Shown in pieces: positions 29,822 to 38,913 of a DNA stretch of 64,000 nt. Location of the stretch: the NCBI RefSeq assembly GCF_011355085.1, contig NZ_VXCP01000035.1, positions 44,631 to 108,630 on the forward strand, read 5' to 3'. The DNA is from Pseudomonas akapageensis (GTDB lineage: Bacteria; Pseudomonadota; Gammaproteobacteria; Pseudomonadales; Pseudomonadaceae). The notes beneath the pieces were generated by a model. That model was not told the DNA's origin. It did not search any database and saw only the letters and a list, made by a program, of their open reading frames with translations. Every line of letters begins with the position of its first letter. Position 1 is the stretch's first letter. The position numbers and the translations under genes are program-made.

Positions 29822-30733
29822 TTACACTGCCGCAACCGGACGCATGTAAGAGATCGGTGCCGTACTGGCATCTTCGAAAGTCACCACTTCCCAGGCATCC
29901 TTCTGCTCGATGAGCTTGCGCAGGAGCTGGTTGTTCAGTGCATGACCAGATTTGAAGCCGCGGAACTCACCAATCAGGCTATTGCCCAGCAGGTAAAGGT
30001 CGCCGATGGCGTCGAGGATCTTGTGTTTGACGAATTCGTCCTCATACCGCAGGCCGTCTTCGTTCAACACACCGTCCGTATCGACCACGATGGCGTTTTC
30101 CACGCTACCGCCGAGTGCGAGGTTGTGCTTGCGCAGGTACTCGATATCACTCATGAAACCAAAGGTACGGGCGCGGCTGACTTCTTTTACGAACGAAGTG
30201 CTGGAAAAATCCACGCTGGCACTCTGGGTGCGGTTCTGGAACACCGGATGATCGAAATCGATCTCGAAACTCACCTTGAACCCTTCGAAAGGCACGAAGG
30301 TGGCGCGCTTGTCGCCATCTTCCACGGTCACTTCCCGCAGGATACGGATGAACTTCTTGGCTGCGTCCTGTTCTTCCAGGCCGGCAGATTGAATCAGGAA
30401 TACAAAGGGCCCTGCGCTGCCATCCATGATTGGCACTTCGGACGCGGAGAGTTCGACGTAGGCGTTATCGATGCCCAGGCCGGCCATGGCCGAGAGCAGA
30501 TGCTCTACCGTGTCTACCTTGGTATCGCCGTTGACCAGAGTGGTCGACATCGTGGTTTCACCGACGTTTTCCGCACGGGCAGGGATCTGCACCACGGGGT
30601 CGAGGTCGGCGCGACAGAACACGATGCCGGTATCCACAGGCGCGGGCTTGAGGGTCAGGTAAACCTTTTCCCCCGAGTGCAGGCCGACACCTGTGGCACG
30701 GATAATATTCTTCAGGGTGCGTTGTTTAATCAT
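29822..30733 (-). CDS. lpxC: UDP-3-O-acyl-N-acetylglucosamine deacetylase LpxC
   Basis: A 303-aa zinc enzyme for the committed step of lipid A synthesis. It begins MIKQRTLKNIIRATGVGLHSGEKV and shows the zinc-site regions VEHLLSAMAGLGIDN and KSGHALNNQLL. Last gene of the dcw cluster, 112 bp after ftsZ, the usual place in Pseudomonas. The gap leaves room for its own promoter. Confidence 0.98.
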   Translation of the reverse strand: MIKQRTLKNIIRATGVGLHSGEKVYLTLKPAPVDTGIVFCRADLDPVVQIPARAENVGETTMSTTLVNGDTKVDTVEHLLSAMAGLGIDNAYVELSASEVPIMDGSAGPFVFLIQSAGLEEQDAAKKFIRILREVTVEDGDKRATFVPFEGFKVSFEIDFDHPVFQNRTQSASVDFSSTSFVKEVSRARTFGFMSDIEYLRKHNLALGGSVENAIVVDTDGVLNEDGLRYEDEFVKHKILDAIGDLYLLGNSLIGEFRGFKSGHALNNQLLRKLIEQKDAWEVVTFEDASTAPISYMRPVAAV

Positions 30734-30845
30734 GGCATTGGCCGCTTCAGCGCAAATTGCGAACTGGTATCAACAAAGGCTGGCGATAATACCAGACCCT
30801 GCCTTTGCTGAACACCAATCACCCTAATACCCCTGATAAATTTCA

Positions 30846-32036
30846 TTAATCAGCCTGACGACGCAGGAAAGCCGGGATGTCCAGGTAATCCAGATCGTCT
30901 TGCGGATTCATTTTAGCAGCGGCTGCTGCACCGGCGTGGGCCTGGTTACGCATAACTGTCGGACGGTCCAGATCGCGATAGTTGACCGACGCCTGTTCCT
31001 GGCGCGCTGGCGCTGGAGCGGACACGGTTTGCTGCGTGGTTTGCAGCGTGTTGTCGATGACCTTGACAGGCTTCTCGATTTTCGCGCCCAGACCGGTGGC
31101 TACTACAGTCACATGCAGCTCGTCACGCATGTCCGGATCGATAACGGTACCGACCTTGACCATGGCGTGATCGGAAGCGAAGGCCTCGATGATGCTACCC
31201 ACGTCCGAGTACTCGCCCAGCGACAGGTCGGGACCTGCGGTGATGTTGACCAGGATACCGCGGGCACCCTGCAGGTTGACGTCTTCGAGCAGCGGGTTGC
31301 GAATGGCCGCCTCGGTCGCTTCACGCGCACGGTTAGGACCACTGGCGCAGCCGGTACCCATCATGGCCATGCCCATTTCGCTCATCACGGTACGCACGTC
31401 GGCGAAGTCGACGTTGATCATGCCCGGACGCTTGATGATGTCGGAGATACCGCGAACGGCACCGGCCAGCACATCGTCAGCCTTGGCGAACGCCGACAGC
31501 AGGCTGGCATCCTTGCCCAGGATGGTCAGCAGCTTTTCGTTCGGAATGGTGATCAGCGAGTCGACGCTTTCCGACAGCGCGCGGATGCCTTCATCGGCAA
31601 TCTGCATACGCTTGCGGCCTTCGAACGGGAACGGACGGGTCACCACCGCAACGGTGAGGATACCCAGTTCCTTGGCCACTTCGGCGATGATCGGCGCAGC
31701 ACCGGTACCGGTACCGCCGCCCATGCCGGTGGTGATGAACACCATGTTGGTGCCTTGCAGTACTTCGGCGATGCGCTCGCGGTCTTCCAGAGCGGCCTGA
31801 CGACCGACTTCCGGATTGGCGCCGGCACCCAGGCCCTTGGTCACGCCAGTGCCCAATTGCAGGATGGTGCGCGCACCGATGTTTTTCAGCGCTTGTGCGT
31901 CGGTGTTGGCGCAGATGAATTCCACGCCTTCGATGTTGCTCTTAACCATGTGATTAACAGCATTGCCACCGCCACCACCGACACCGATGACCTTGATCAC
32001 CGGGCTTTGCGGGATGTTGTCTACGAGTTCGAACAT
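30846..32036 (-). CDS. ftsZ: Cell division protein FtsZ
   Basis: A 396-aa tubulin-like GTPase that forms the division ring. The GTP loop GGGTGTGAAP is near residue 105, an N-terminal GVGGGGGNAVNHM precedes it, and a Q/A-rich linker leads to the conserved C-terminal peptide LDIPAFLRRQ, which binds FtsA and ZipA. It follows ftsA by 58 bp. Confidence 0.99.
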   Translation of the reverse strand: MFELVDNIPQSPVIKVIGVGGGGGNAVNHMVKSNIEGVEFICANTDAQALKNIGARTILQLGTGVTKGLGAGANPEVGRQAALEDRERIAEVLQGTNMVFITTGMGGGTGTGAAPIIAEVAKELGILTVAVVTRPFPFEGRKRMQIADEGIRALSESVDSLITIPNEKLLTILGKDASLLSAFAKADDVLAGAVRGISDIIKRPGMINVDFADVRTVMSEMGMAMMGTGCASGPNRAREATEAAIRNPLLEDVNLQGARGILVNITAGPDLSLGEYSDVGSIIEAFASDHAMVKVGTVIDPDMRDELHVTVVATGLGAKIEKPVKVIDNTLQTTQQTVSAPAPARQEQASVNYRDLDRPTVMRNQAHAGAAAAAKMNPQDDLDYLDIPAFLRRQAD

Positions 32037-32094
32037 TTTCCCTCTCCTTTCATTTCTCTAGTTTTTTTGCGCCTACTACTACTGCTTTGAAAAC

Positions 32095-33351
32095 TTAAAA
32101 GTTGCCCTGGACCCAACGCTTGAATCGTTCAAGCACAGGTGCTTTAGCTTCGTCGCCATAGCTGTTGCTGCTGCTAATACCGGACAGGGACACACCATCG
32201 GATTGCTTCTGCAATCCGTACATCAGCAGGCCCACACCAGTGGAATAGATCGGGTTGCGCACGACATCGGCCAAGCCATGGACCGTGTGTGGCATGCCAA
32301 GGCGAACCGGCATGTGGAAGATCTCTTCGGCCAACTCGACCGCGCCTTCCATCTTCGCCGTACCGCCGGTCAGCACGATGCCAGCCGGAATCAGGTCCTC
32401 ATAACCACTGCGACGCAGTTCGGCCTGGATCAGGGTGAAGAGCTCGTCGTAACGTGGCTCCACTACCTCGGCCAAGGCCTGGCGGGACAATTCGCGCGGC
32501 GGACGATCGCCAACGCTCGGTACCTTGATGGTTTCACCCGCGCCGGCCAGCTTGGCCAGGGCACAGGCGTAACGAATCTTGATTTCTTCGGCGTACTGGG
32601 TCGGCGTACGCAGGGCCATGGCGATGTCATTGGTGACCTGGTCGCCGGCAATCGGGATGACCGCGGTATGACGGATCGCGCCTTCGGTGAAGATGGCGAT
32701 GTCGGTGGTGCCGCCGCCGATGTCCACCAGGCACACGCCCAGCTCTTTCTCGTCGTCGGTCAGTACCGAGTAGGCCGAGGCCAGTTGCTCGAGGATGATG
32801 TCGTCGATTTCCAGGCCGCAGCGGCGTACACACTTCTCGATGTTCTGCGCCGCATTCACCGCGCAGGTCACCACATGCACCTTGGCTTCCAGGCGAACGC
32901 CGGACATGCCCAGGGGTTCGCGAACGCCTTCCTGGTTATCGATGACGTAGTCCTGCGGCAAGGTGTGCAGCACGCGCTGGTCAGCCGGGATCGCGACGGC
33001 CTGGGCGGCGTCGAGCACGCGCTCCAGGTCTGCCGAGCTGACTTCACGGTCGCGAATTGCCACGATGCCGTGGGAATTGAGACTGCGAATATGATTGCCG
33101 GCCACACCCACGAACGCCGAGTGGATACGGCAGCCCGCCATCAGTTGGGCCTCTTCGACCGCGCGCTGGATCGATTGCACGGTCGACTCGATATTCACCA
33201 CCACGCCCTTTTTCAGGCCGCGCGATGGATGGGTACCGATACCGACGATTTCCAGCGTGCCATCGGCGGCGACTTCACCGACCAGTGCCACTACCTTGGA
33301 GGTGCCGATATCCAAACCAACGATCATTTTGCCGCTTTGCACATTTGCCAT
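32095..33351 (-). CDS. ftsA: Cell division protein FtsA
   Basis: A 418-aa actin-like ATPase that ties FtsZ to the membrane. It has the phosphate loop GLDIGTSKVVALVGEV near the N-terminus, the 1C subdomain, and ends in an amphipathic membrane-targeting helix (LERFKRWVQGNF). ATG 33351 is the family start (MANVQSGK); the frame upstream of it is not conserved. It starts 13 bp after ftsQ. Confidence 0.98.
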   Translation of the reverse strand: MANVQSGKMIVGLDIGTSKVVALVGEVAADGTLEIVGIGTHPSRGLKKGVVVNIESTVQSIQRAVEEAQLMAGCRIHSAFVGVAGNHIRSLNSHGIVAIRDREVSSADLERVLDAAQAVAIPADQRVLHTLPQDYVIDNQEGVREPLGMSGVRLEAKVHVVTCAVNAAQNIEKCVRRCGLEIDDIILEQLASAYSVLTDDEKELGVCLVDIGGGTTDIAIFTEGAIRHTAVIPIAGDQVTNDIAMALRTPTQYAEEIKIRYACALAKLAGAGETIKVPSVGDRPPRELSRQALAEVVEPRYDELFTLIQAELRRSGYEDLIPAGIVLTGGTAKMEGAVELAEEIFHMPVRLGMPHTVHGLADVVRNPIYSTGVGLLMYGLQKQSDGVSLSGISSSNSYGDEAKAPVLERFKRWVQGNF

Positions 33352-33364
33352 GGTCCTGCCTCTC

Positions 33365-34231
33365 TTAATTCTTCGCGACGGCGGGTTGTTCCGTCGACGG
33401 CGCAATCGGTTCCCGCCAGCCGACAGCCAGGCCGTTGGCGTAGCGCAGATCGATCCGCGCAATATTCGTGATCTGTTCTTTCAACGTCTTGTCGTAAATG
33501 GCAATGAAACGGCGCATTTTTTCCACCAGGTGGTCGCGTCCCAGCAATAACTCGATGCCCGGGCCGGCACTGCCGGCACCGGTGGTCAGGAACCAGCTTC
33601 CACGCTCGCGCAATTCCAGCCGCGCAATCGAAAAGCCCAAGGGCCGCAGCATCTGGCTCAACACCTGATACTGCTGCATCACTTGCTGCTGAGCCCGCTG
33701 CGGACCAAACAGCTGCGGCAGATGCTCGTAGTTGGCCAGCTCGCGTGGCGCGAACGCCTGGCCCTGATTGTTCAGCAGGGCTTCTTCGCCCCAGCGCGCC
33801 ACCGGCAATTGCTCTTCCAGGCGAATCACCACCTGATCCGGCCAGACCCGGCGGACTTCGGCGTGGGCAATCCATGGCATCTGTTCGAGCTCGGCACGCA
33901 TGCTCGCCAGATCAATGGTGAAAAAGCTCGCCGCGACATAAGGCGCGATTCGCTGCTGCACCGCCTGTTGGCTGATGTAGCTGAGATCACCCTGCACCGC
34001 GATCTTGGTAATCGGTCGATCGGCATAGGGCATCAGGCGTTGCGCGCCCTCATACGTGCCGAACCCCAATGCAACCAGCAAAACCGGCCACATCAGGCGC
34101 TTGAAGAAACTGAAGTTGGCCTTGGGCAGGCGCGCCGACAGTGGCTCCTTGGCCACCATCCGGCTGGCACCACGCGGCACCGGCTTGCGGCCGGTGGCGG
34201 GTTGCTGATGACGTAACATCGCGCCTTGCAT
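33365..34231 (-). CDS. ftsQ: Cell division protein FtsQ
   Basis: A 288-aa single-pass inner-membrane protein: a basic cytoplasmic N-terminus, one helix about residues 45-65 (LMWPVLLVALGFGTYEGA), then a POTRA domain (PITKIAVQGDLSYISQQAV) and a beta domain, both periplasmic. It recruits FtsL and FtsB to the divisome. Begins 4 bp after ddlB. Confidence 0.96.
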   Translation of the reverse strand: MQGAMLRHQQPATGRKPVPRGASRMVAKEPLSARLPKANFSFFKRLMWPVLLVALGFGTYEGAQRLMPYADRPITKIAVQGDLSYISQQAVQQRIAPYVAASFFTIDLASMRAELEQMPWIAHAEVRRVWPDQVVIRLEEQLPVARWGEEALLNNQGQAFAPRELANYEHLPQLFGPQRAQQQVMQQYQVLSQMLRPLGFSIARLELRERGSWFLTTGAGSAGPGIELLLGRDHLVEKMRRFIAIYDKTLKEQITNIARIDLRYANGLAVGWREPIAPSTEQPAVAKN

Positions 34232-34235
34232 GGGA

Positions 34236-35195
34236 TTAACCTCGCGCCTCTACGCTGGCGGCCAGAATCGCCAGCACCAATTGCTGGAAATCCAGGCCGG
34301 CAGCACGTGCTGCCATTGGGACCAGGCTGTGATCGGTCATGCCTGGCGCTGTGTTGACTTCCAGTAACCAGAATCGTCCTTCGGCGTCCTGCATCACATC
34401 GACCCGGCCCCAGCCGGAAATGCCGACGGCCTCGCAGGCCCGTGCGGTCAGGTCGATGAGTTCGGCTTCCTTGGCTGCGTCGAGGCCACACGGGATCCGA
34501 TACTGGGTATCGTTGGCCACGTATTTGGCGTCGTAGTCGTAGAACGTGTGGGGGGTACCCAGGGCGATAGGCGGCAATACCTGATCACGCAGGGTCGCGA
34601 TGGTGAATTCCGGACCCTGGATCCACTGCTCGACCAGGACTTGCGAGTCGTAGGTGCTGGCTGCTTTCCAGGCGACGATCAATTCTTCGACGCTGGACAC
34701 TTTGGCCATACCGATACTTGAACCTTCATGGGCCGGTTTGACGATCAAAGGGAAGCCCAGTTCCGTCGCCGCCGAAATACAATCCGCCTCGCTCGCCAGT
34801 GTCGCGTGATGCGGTGTCGGAATGCCCAGGCTCTTCCAGACCTGCTTGGTGCGCAGCTTGTCCATCGCCAGCGCCGAAGCCAGAATCCCGCTGCCGGTGT
34901 AGGGAATGTTCAGGCATTCGAGCAGACCCTGCATGCTGCCGTCTTCGCCACCACGACCGTGCAGAATGATGAAGGCGCGATCGATTTTCTCGCTCATCAG
35001 GCGGCTCAACAGATCGTCGCCGACATCGATGCCGAACGCATCCACACCGGCGCTCTGCAGTGCCTGGAGCACAGCGTTGCCCGACTTCAGGGAAACCTCA
35101 CGCTCGGCGCTCTTGCCGCCGAACAGCACGGCGACGCGACCGAAATCCTTCGGTGCGATCGTCGAAAACAGCTGATCGTAAGTGTTGACGGTCAT
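34236..35195 (-). CDS. ddlB: D-alanine--D-alanine ligase
   Basis: A 319-aa ATP-grasp ligase that makes the D-Ala-D-Ala dipeptide for peptidoglycan. Visible are VAVLFGGKSAEREVSLKSG at the N-terminus, HGRGGEDG, the ATP-grasp loop VKPAHEGSSIGM and EVNTAPGMTDHSLVP at the C-terminus. Its start overlaps the murC stop by 4 bp. Named ddlB for its dcw position. Confidence 0.97.
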   Translation of the reverse strand: MTVNTYDQLFSTIAPKDFGRVAVLFGGKSAEREVSLKSGNAVLQALQSAGVDAFGIDVGDDLLSRLMSEKIDRAFIILHGRGGEDGSMQGLLECLNIPYTGSGILASALAMDKLRTKQVWKSLGIPTPHHATLASEADCISAATELGFPLIVKPAHEGSSIGMAKVSSVEELIVAWKAASTYDSQVLVEQWIQGPEFTIATLRDQVLPPIALGTPHTFYDYDAKYVANDTQYRIPCGLDAAKEAELIDLTARACEAVGISGWGRVDVMQDAEGRFWLLEVNTAPGMTDHSLVPMAARAAGLDFQQLVLAILAASVEARG

Positions 35196-36646
35196 TTCAC
35201 CTTCCCCTGAGTGGCAACAGCACCCGCAAACAGCGGGCTTTTCAGTAATTGCGGCGCCAGCCCGCCGATATCCCCTGCCCCTTGGCAGAGCAGGATGTCG
35301 CCGGCACGCAGCAGCGGCTTGACCAGCGGCGCCAGCTCGACGCCACGCTCGATATAGATCGGGTCAAGCTGGCCACGCTGACGAATGCTGTGGCAGAGCT
35401 GACGGCTGTCCGCGCCGGGAATCGGCTCTTCCCCGGCCGGGTAGACTTCCATCAGGAGCAGTACGTTGGCGTCGGCCAACACTTGCACGAAATCGTCGTA
35501 CAGGTCGCGGGTACGGCTGTAGCGGTGCGGCTGGTAGACCATCACCAGGCGCCGATCCGGCCAGCCACCGCGCACAGCCTTGATGACTGCGGCGACTTCG
35601 GTCGGGTGGTGACCGTAGTCGTCGACCAGCATCACGCTGCCATTTTCGACCGGCAGTTCGCCGTACACCTGGAAGCGTCGGCCGACGCCCTGGAAGCCCG
35701 ACAGCCCCTTGACGATGGCTTCGTCGGTGATGTCTTCGTCAGTGGCAATGGCAATGGTCGCCAGCGCATTGAGAACGTTGTGGTTGCCGGGCATGTTCAC
35801 CGACACATCCAGCGGCTCACGGTCGCGGCGCAGCACCGTGAAGTAGGTCTGCATGCCTTCCTGACGAACATTGATCGCACGCACGTCGGCGTCTTCGTTG
35901 AAACCGTAGGTAACGGTCGGACGTTTGACCTGCGGCAAAATCTCGCGCACCACCGGGTCGTCCAGGCAGACCACCGCCAGGCCATAGAACGGCAGGTTGT
36001 GGAGGAACTCGACGAAGGTTTTCTTCAGTTTGTTGAAGTCACCTTCGTAGGTCGCCATGTGGTCGGCGTCGATGTTGGTCACTACGGCGACCAACGGCTG
36101 CAGGTGCAGGAAGCTGGCATCGCTCTCGTCGGCTTCGGCGATCAGGTAGCGGCTAGTGCCCAGCTGCGCATTGGTCCCGGCCGCATTGAGTCGGCCGCCG
36201 ATGACGAAGGTCGGATCCAGGCCACCGGCGGCAAATACCGAAGCCAGCAAGCTGGTGGTGGTGGTCTTGCCGTGGGTACCGGCAACGGCGATGCCGTGGC
36301 GGTAGCGCATCAGCTCGGCGAGCATCTCGGCACGCGGCACCACGGGAATGCGACGTTCCAGCGCATTGGCTACTTCCGGGTTGGAGGTGTTGACCGCGCT
36401 CGAAACCACCAGCACATCGGCAGCTGCCGCGTTCTCGGCACGGTGACCAATGAAAATCTCCGCACCGAAGGTTTTCAGCCGCTCGGTCACAGGCGAAGCT
36501 TTCAGGTCGGAACCCGAGACTTGATAGCCCAGGTTCAGCAGTACTTCGGCAATACCGCACATGCCCACGCCGCCGACACCGACGAAGTGGATACGACGGA
36601 TACGGCGCATTTCCGGTTGTGGCATCGCTTTCTGGTTTTCAACCAT
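35192..36646 (-). CDS. murC: UDP-N-acetylmuramate--L-alanine ligase
   Basis: A 484-aa Mur ligase that adds the first L-Ala to UDP-MurNAc. It has the N-terminal Rossmann-like HFVGVGGVGMCGIAEVL and the ATP loop AGTHGKTTTTSLLASV near residue 120. It overlaps murG by 8 bp, showing tight coupling inside the cluster. Confidence 0.98.
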   Translation of the reverse strand: MVENQKAMPQPEMRRIRRIHFVGVGGVGMCGIAEVLLNLGYQVSGSDLKASPVTERLKTFGAEIFIGHRAENAAAADVLVVSSAVNTSNPEVANALERRIPVVPRAEMLAELMRYRHGIAVAGTHGKTTTTSLLASVFAAGGLDPTFVIGGRLNAAGTNAQLGTSRYLIAEADESDASFLHLQPLVAVVTNIDADHMATYEGDFNKLKKTFVEFLHNLPFYGLAVVCLDDPVVREILPQVKRPTVTYGFNEDADVRAINVRQEGMQTYFTVLRRDREPLDVSVNMPGNHNVLNALATIAIATDEDITDEAIVKGLSGFQGVGRRFQVYGELPVENGSVMLVDDYGHHPTEVAAVIKAVRGGWPDRRLVMVYQPHRYSRTRDLYDDFVQVLADANVLLLMEVYPAGEEPIPGADSRQLCHSIRQRGQLDPIYIERGVELAPLVKPLLRAGDILLCQGAGDIGGLAPQLLKSPLFAGAVATQGKVK

Positions 36647-37709
36647 GGGCCACCTCCAGGCAGATATCGACTACGGTGCGGGTAGCATCAGGTTTGGCCA
36701 GGCGCCGTGCGGTGCTGGCCATCGTGTTGAGTTTTTCCGGTTGCATCAGCACCTCGTTCAGGCGTTCAGCCAGTTCGGCTGCGCCAGTTGTCGCTTGTGG
36801 CATCAGGAAGGCAGCGCCTTCGCGAGCCAGATAGTTGGCGTTGTGGGTCTGGTGATCGTCGATCGCATGGGGCAAGGGCACCAGCATCGAAGGCAGGCCG
36901 GCGGCCGCCAGTTCACTGACCGTCAGCGCACCCGCTCGGCAGACCACCAGGTCTGCCCAGCCATAGGCCTGCGCCATGTCTTTGATGAACGGTGCCACTT
37001 GCGCCTCGACGCCAGCCTCGCGGTAGCGTTTGGCGGTCGCTTCATCGTGTTGCTTGCCCGCCTGGTGAAAGACTTCCGGGCGAGCGGCCTCAGGGACTTT
37101 CGCCAGCGCTTGCGGCAAGAGTTTGTTCAATGGCTCGGCCCCCAGGCTGCCGCCCAGGACCAATAGCCGTGGCTTGCGCCCGACCAGGGCCGGACGCGAT
37201 GTTTCCAGAAACAATTCGGCGCGCACCGGATTACCGGTGGTGCGGCGCTTGCCCGAGGCGCCGAAGGTTTCCGGGAAAGCTTCGCAGACTCGACTGGCGA
37301 ACGGCACCAGCAGCCGATTGGCGGTACCCGCCTTGGCGTTCTGTTCGTGAATCACCACCGGCACGCCGGACAACTTGGCAGCGACGCCACCAGGGCCGGT
37401 CACATAACCGCCGAAGCCGATCACACAGACCGGCTTCAATTCCTTCATGACCCGGCGCGCCTGGAGCACTGCCTTGACCAGGGTGAAAGGCGCCTTGAGC
37501 AGCGACAAACGCCCTTTGCCACGCAGGCCGGTTACCTGGATCAAGTGCAGGGGTATGCCCGCTTGTGGCACCAGTTCGTTTTCGATGCCGCGCGGCGTAC
37601 CCAGCCAGTGCACGCTGTAACCACGTGCCTGGAATTCACGGGCGCAGGCCAGGGCCGGGAACACGTGTCCGCCGGTGCCACCGGCCATAATCAGCACGTT
37701 AGCGCCCAT
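36639..37709 (-). CDS. murG: UDP-GlcNAc:lipid II N-acetylglucosaminyltransferase MurG
   Basis: A 356-aa GT-B glycosyltransferase that converts lipid I to lipid II on the inner membrane face. The Gly-rich loop MAGGTGGHVFPALA is at the N-terminus and the donor-site region CRAGALTVSELAAAGLP near residue 265. ATG 37709 is the family start; it overlaps the ftsW end by 11 bp. Confidence 0.97.
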   Translation of the reverse strand: MGANVLIMAGGTGGHVFPALACAREFQARGYSVHWLGTPRGIENELVPQAGIPLHLIQVTGLRGKGRLSLLKAPFTLVKAVLQARRVMKELKPVCVIGFGGYVTGPGGVAAKLSGVPVVIHEQNAKAGTANRLLVPFASRVCEAFPETFGASGKRRTTGNPVRAELFLETSRPALVGRKPRLLVLGGSLGAEPLNKLLPQALAKVPEAARPEVFHQAGKQHDEATAKRYREAGVEAQVAPFIKDMAQAYGWADLVVCRAGALTVSELAAAGLPSMLVPLPHAIDDHQTHNANYLAREGAAFLMPQATTGAAELAERLNEVLMQPEKLNTMASTARRLAKPDATRTVVDICLEVAHG

Positions 37710-38913
37710 GGCTTGGCTCCTCGGCGAAGTCGCTTTCACTGAACTCCGTCTCTTCGCTGCCCAGGTGCGTGCGGCTCTCCCACTCGATACGCAGGAGCAA
37801 GCCCGCGCAGGCGCAGCAGATCACCAGCGAACTGCCGCCGTAGCTCAGGAATGGCAAGGTCAGGCCCTTGGTCGGCAAGAGGCCGACGTTCACGCCAATA
37901 TTGATCAGGAATTGACCAATCCACAGAAACGCCAGGCCGTAGGCCATATAAGCAGCAAAGAACTGCTTGGCCTTTTCTGCCCACAAGCCGATATACATGG
38001 CGCGCACGCTGACGAACACGAACAGTGCCACGGTGGCCAGGGAGCCGATCACACCCAGCTCTTCGGCCAATACCGAGAATACGAAGTCGGTGTGCGCCTC
38101 AGGCAGGTAGAACTGCTTCTGCACGCTGTTGCCCAGGCCCACACCCAGCCATTCGCCGCGACCAAAGGCAATCAGTGCCTGGGTCAATTGATAGCCGGAA
38201 CCGAACTGATCGGACCAGGGGTCGGTAAAGGTGATCAGACGCGCCATCCGGTAGGGTTGCGCCTGGACCAGGCCCACCACCGCCACGACCGCCAGTGCCA
38301 CCATGAGGGTGAAGCGGAACAGGCCGACGCCACCAAGAAACAGCATTGCCGCTGCCGCGCCCATCATCACTACCGTGGCACCGAAGTCGGGCTCCATCAG
38401 CAGCAGGCCGGCCATTGGCAACAGCACGATGAAGGGCTTGAAGAAGCCCATCCAGCTCTCGCGGACTTCCTGCTGGCGGCGCACCAGGTAACCCGCCAGG
38501 TAAATCACCACGAACACCTTGGCAATTTCCGACGGTTGCACGTTGAAGAAGCTGAAGCCGATCCAGCGCATCGAACCGTTCACTTCCCGGCCGATACCCG
38601 GCACCAGCACCAGCACCAGCAAACCGAAGGCGCCCACCAGCATCAGCCAGCCCATGCGCTGCCAGGTCGAGATCGGCACCATCATGGTGGCAATGCAGGC
38701 GCCCACACCGAGCACCACGTAAACCAGGTGACGGATCATGTGATAGAGCGGGTTGCCCGACTGCACTGCAGCCACTTCCGAGGATGCGGAAGTGATCATC
38801 ACCAGGCCAAGGCCAAGCAGGCCCAGGCAACCGGCCAGCATGGCGAAATCCAGGTCGATGCCCCGACCGCTGATCAGCGGCGATGGATAGGGCTTGATGA
38901 TGCCAAGGATCAT
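37699..38913 (-). CDS. ftsW: SEDS peptidoglycan polymerase FtsW
   Basis: A 404-aa protein with about ten helices. The SEDS signatures are visible: GSMRWIGFSFFNVQPSEIAK and LPTKGLTLPFLSYGGSS. It polymerises septal glycan from lipid II together with FtsI. ATG 38913 overlaps the murD stop (ATGA). Confidence 0.97.
   Translation of the reverse strand: MILGIIKPYPSPLISGRGIDLDFAMLAGCLGLLGLGLVMITSASSEVAAVQSGNPLYHMIRHLVYVVLGVGACIATMMVPISTWQRMGWLMLVGAFGLLVLVLVPGIGREVNGSMRWIGFSFFNVQPSEIAKVFVVIYLAGYLVRRQQEVRESWMGFFKPFIVLLPMAGLLLMEPDFGATVVMMGAAAAMLFLGGVGLFRFTLMVALAVVAVVGLVQAQPYRMARLITFTDPWSDQFGSGYQLTQALIAFGRGEWLGVGLGNSVQKQFYLPEAHTDFVFSVLAEELGVIGSLATVALFVFVSVRAMYIGLWAEKAKQFFAAYMAYGLAFLWIGQFLINIGVNVGLLPTKGLTLPFLSYGGSSLVICCACAGLLLRIEWESRTHLGSEETEFSESDFAEEPSHGR

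Noticed and set aside
32203..33471. 422-codon plus-strand frame opposite ftsA
   Set aside because: Antisense shadow of ftsA. The same holds for long frames opposite argJ, secA, murC, murD, ftsI and ftsZ.
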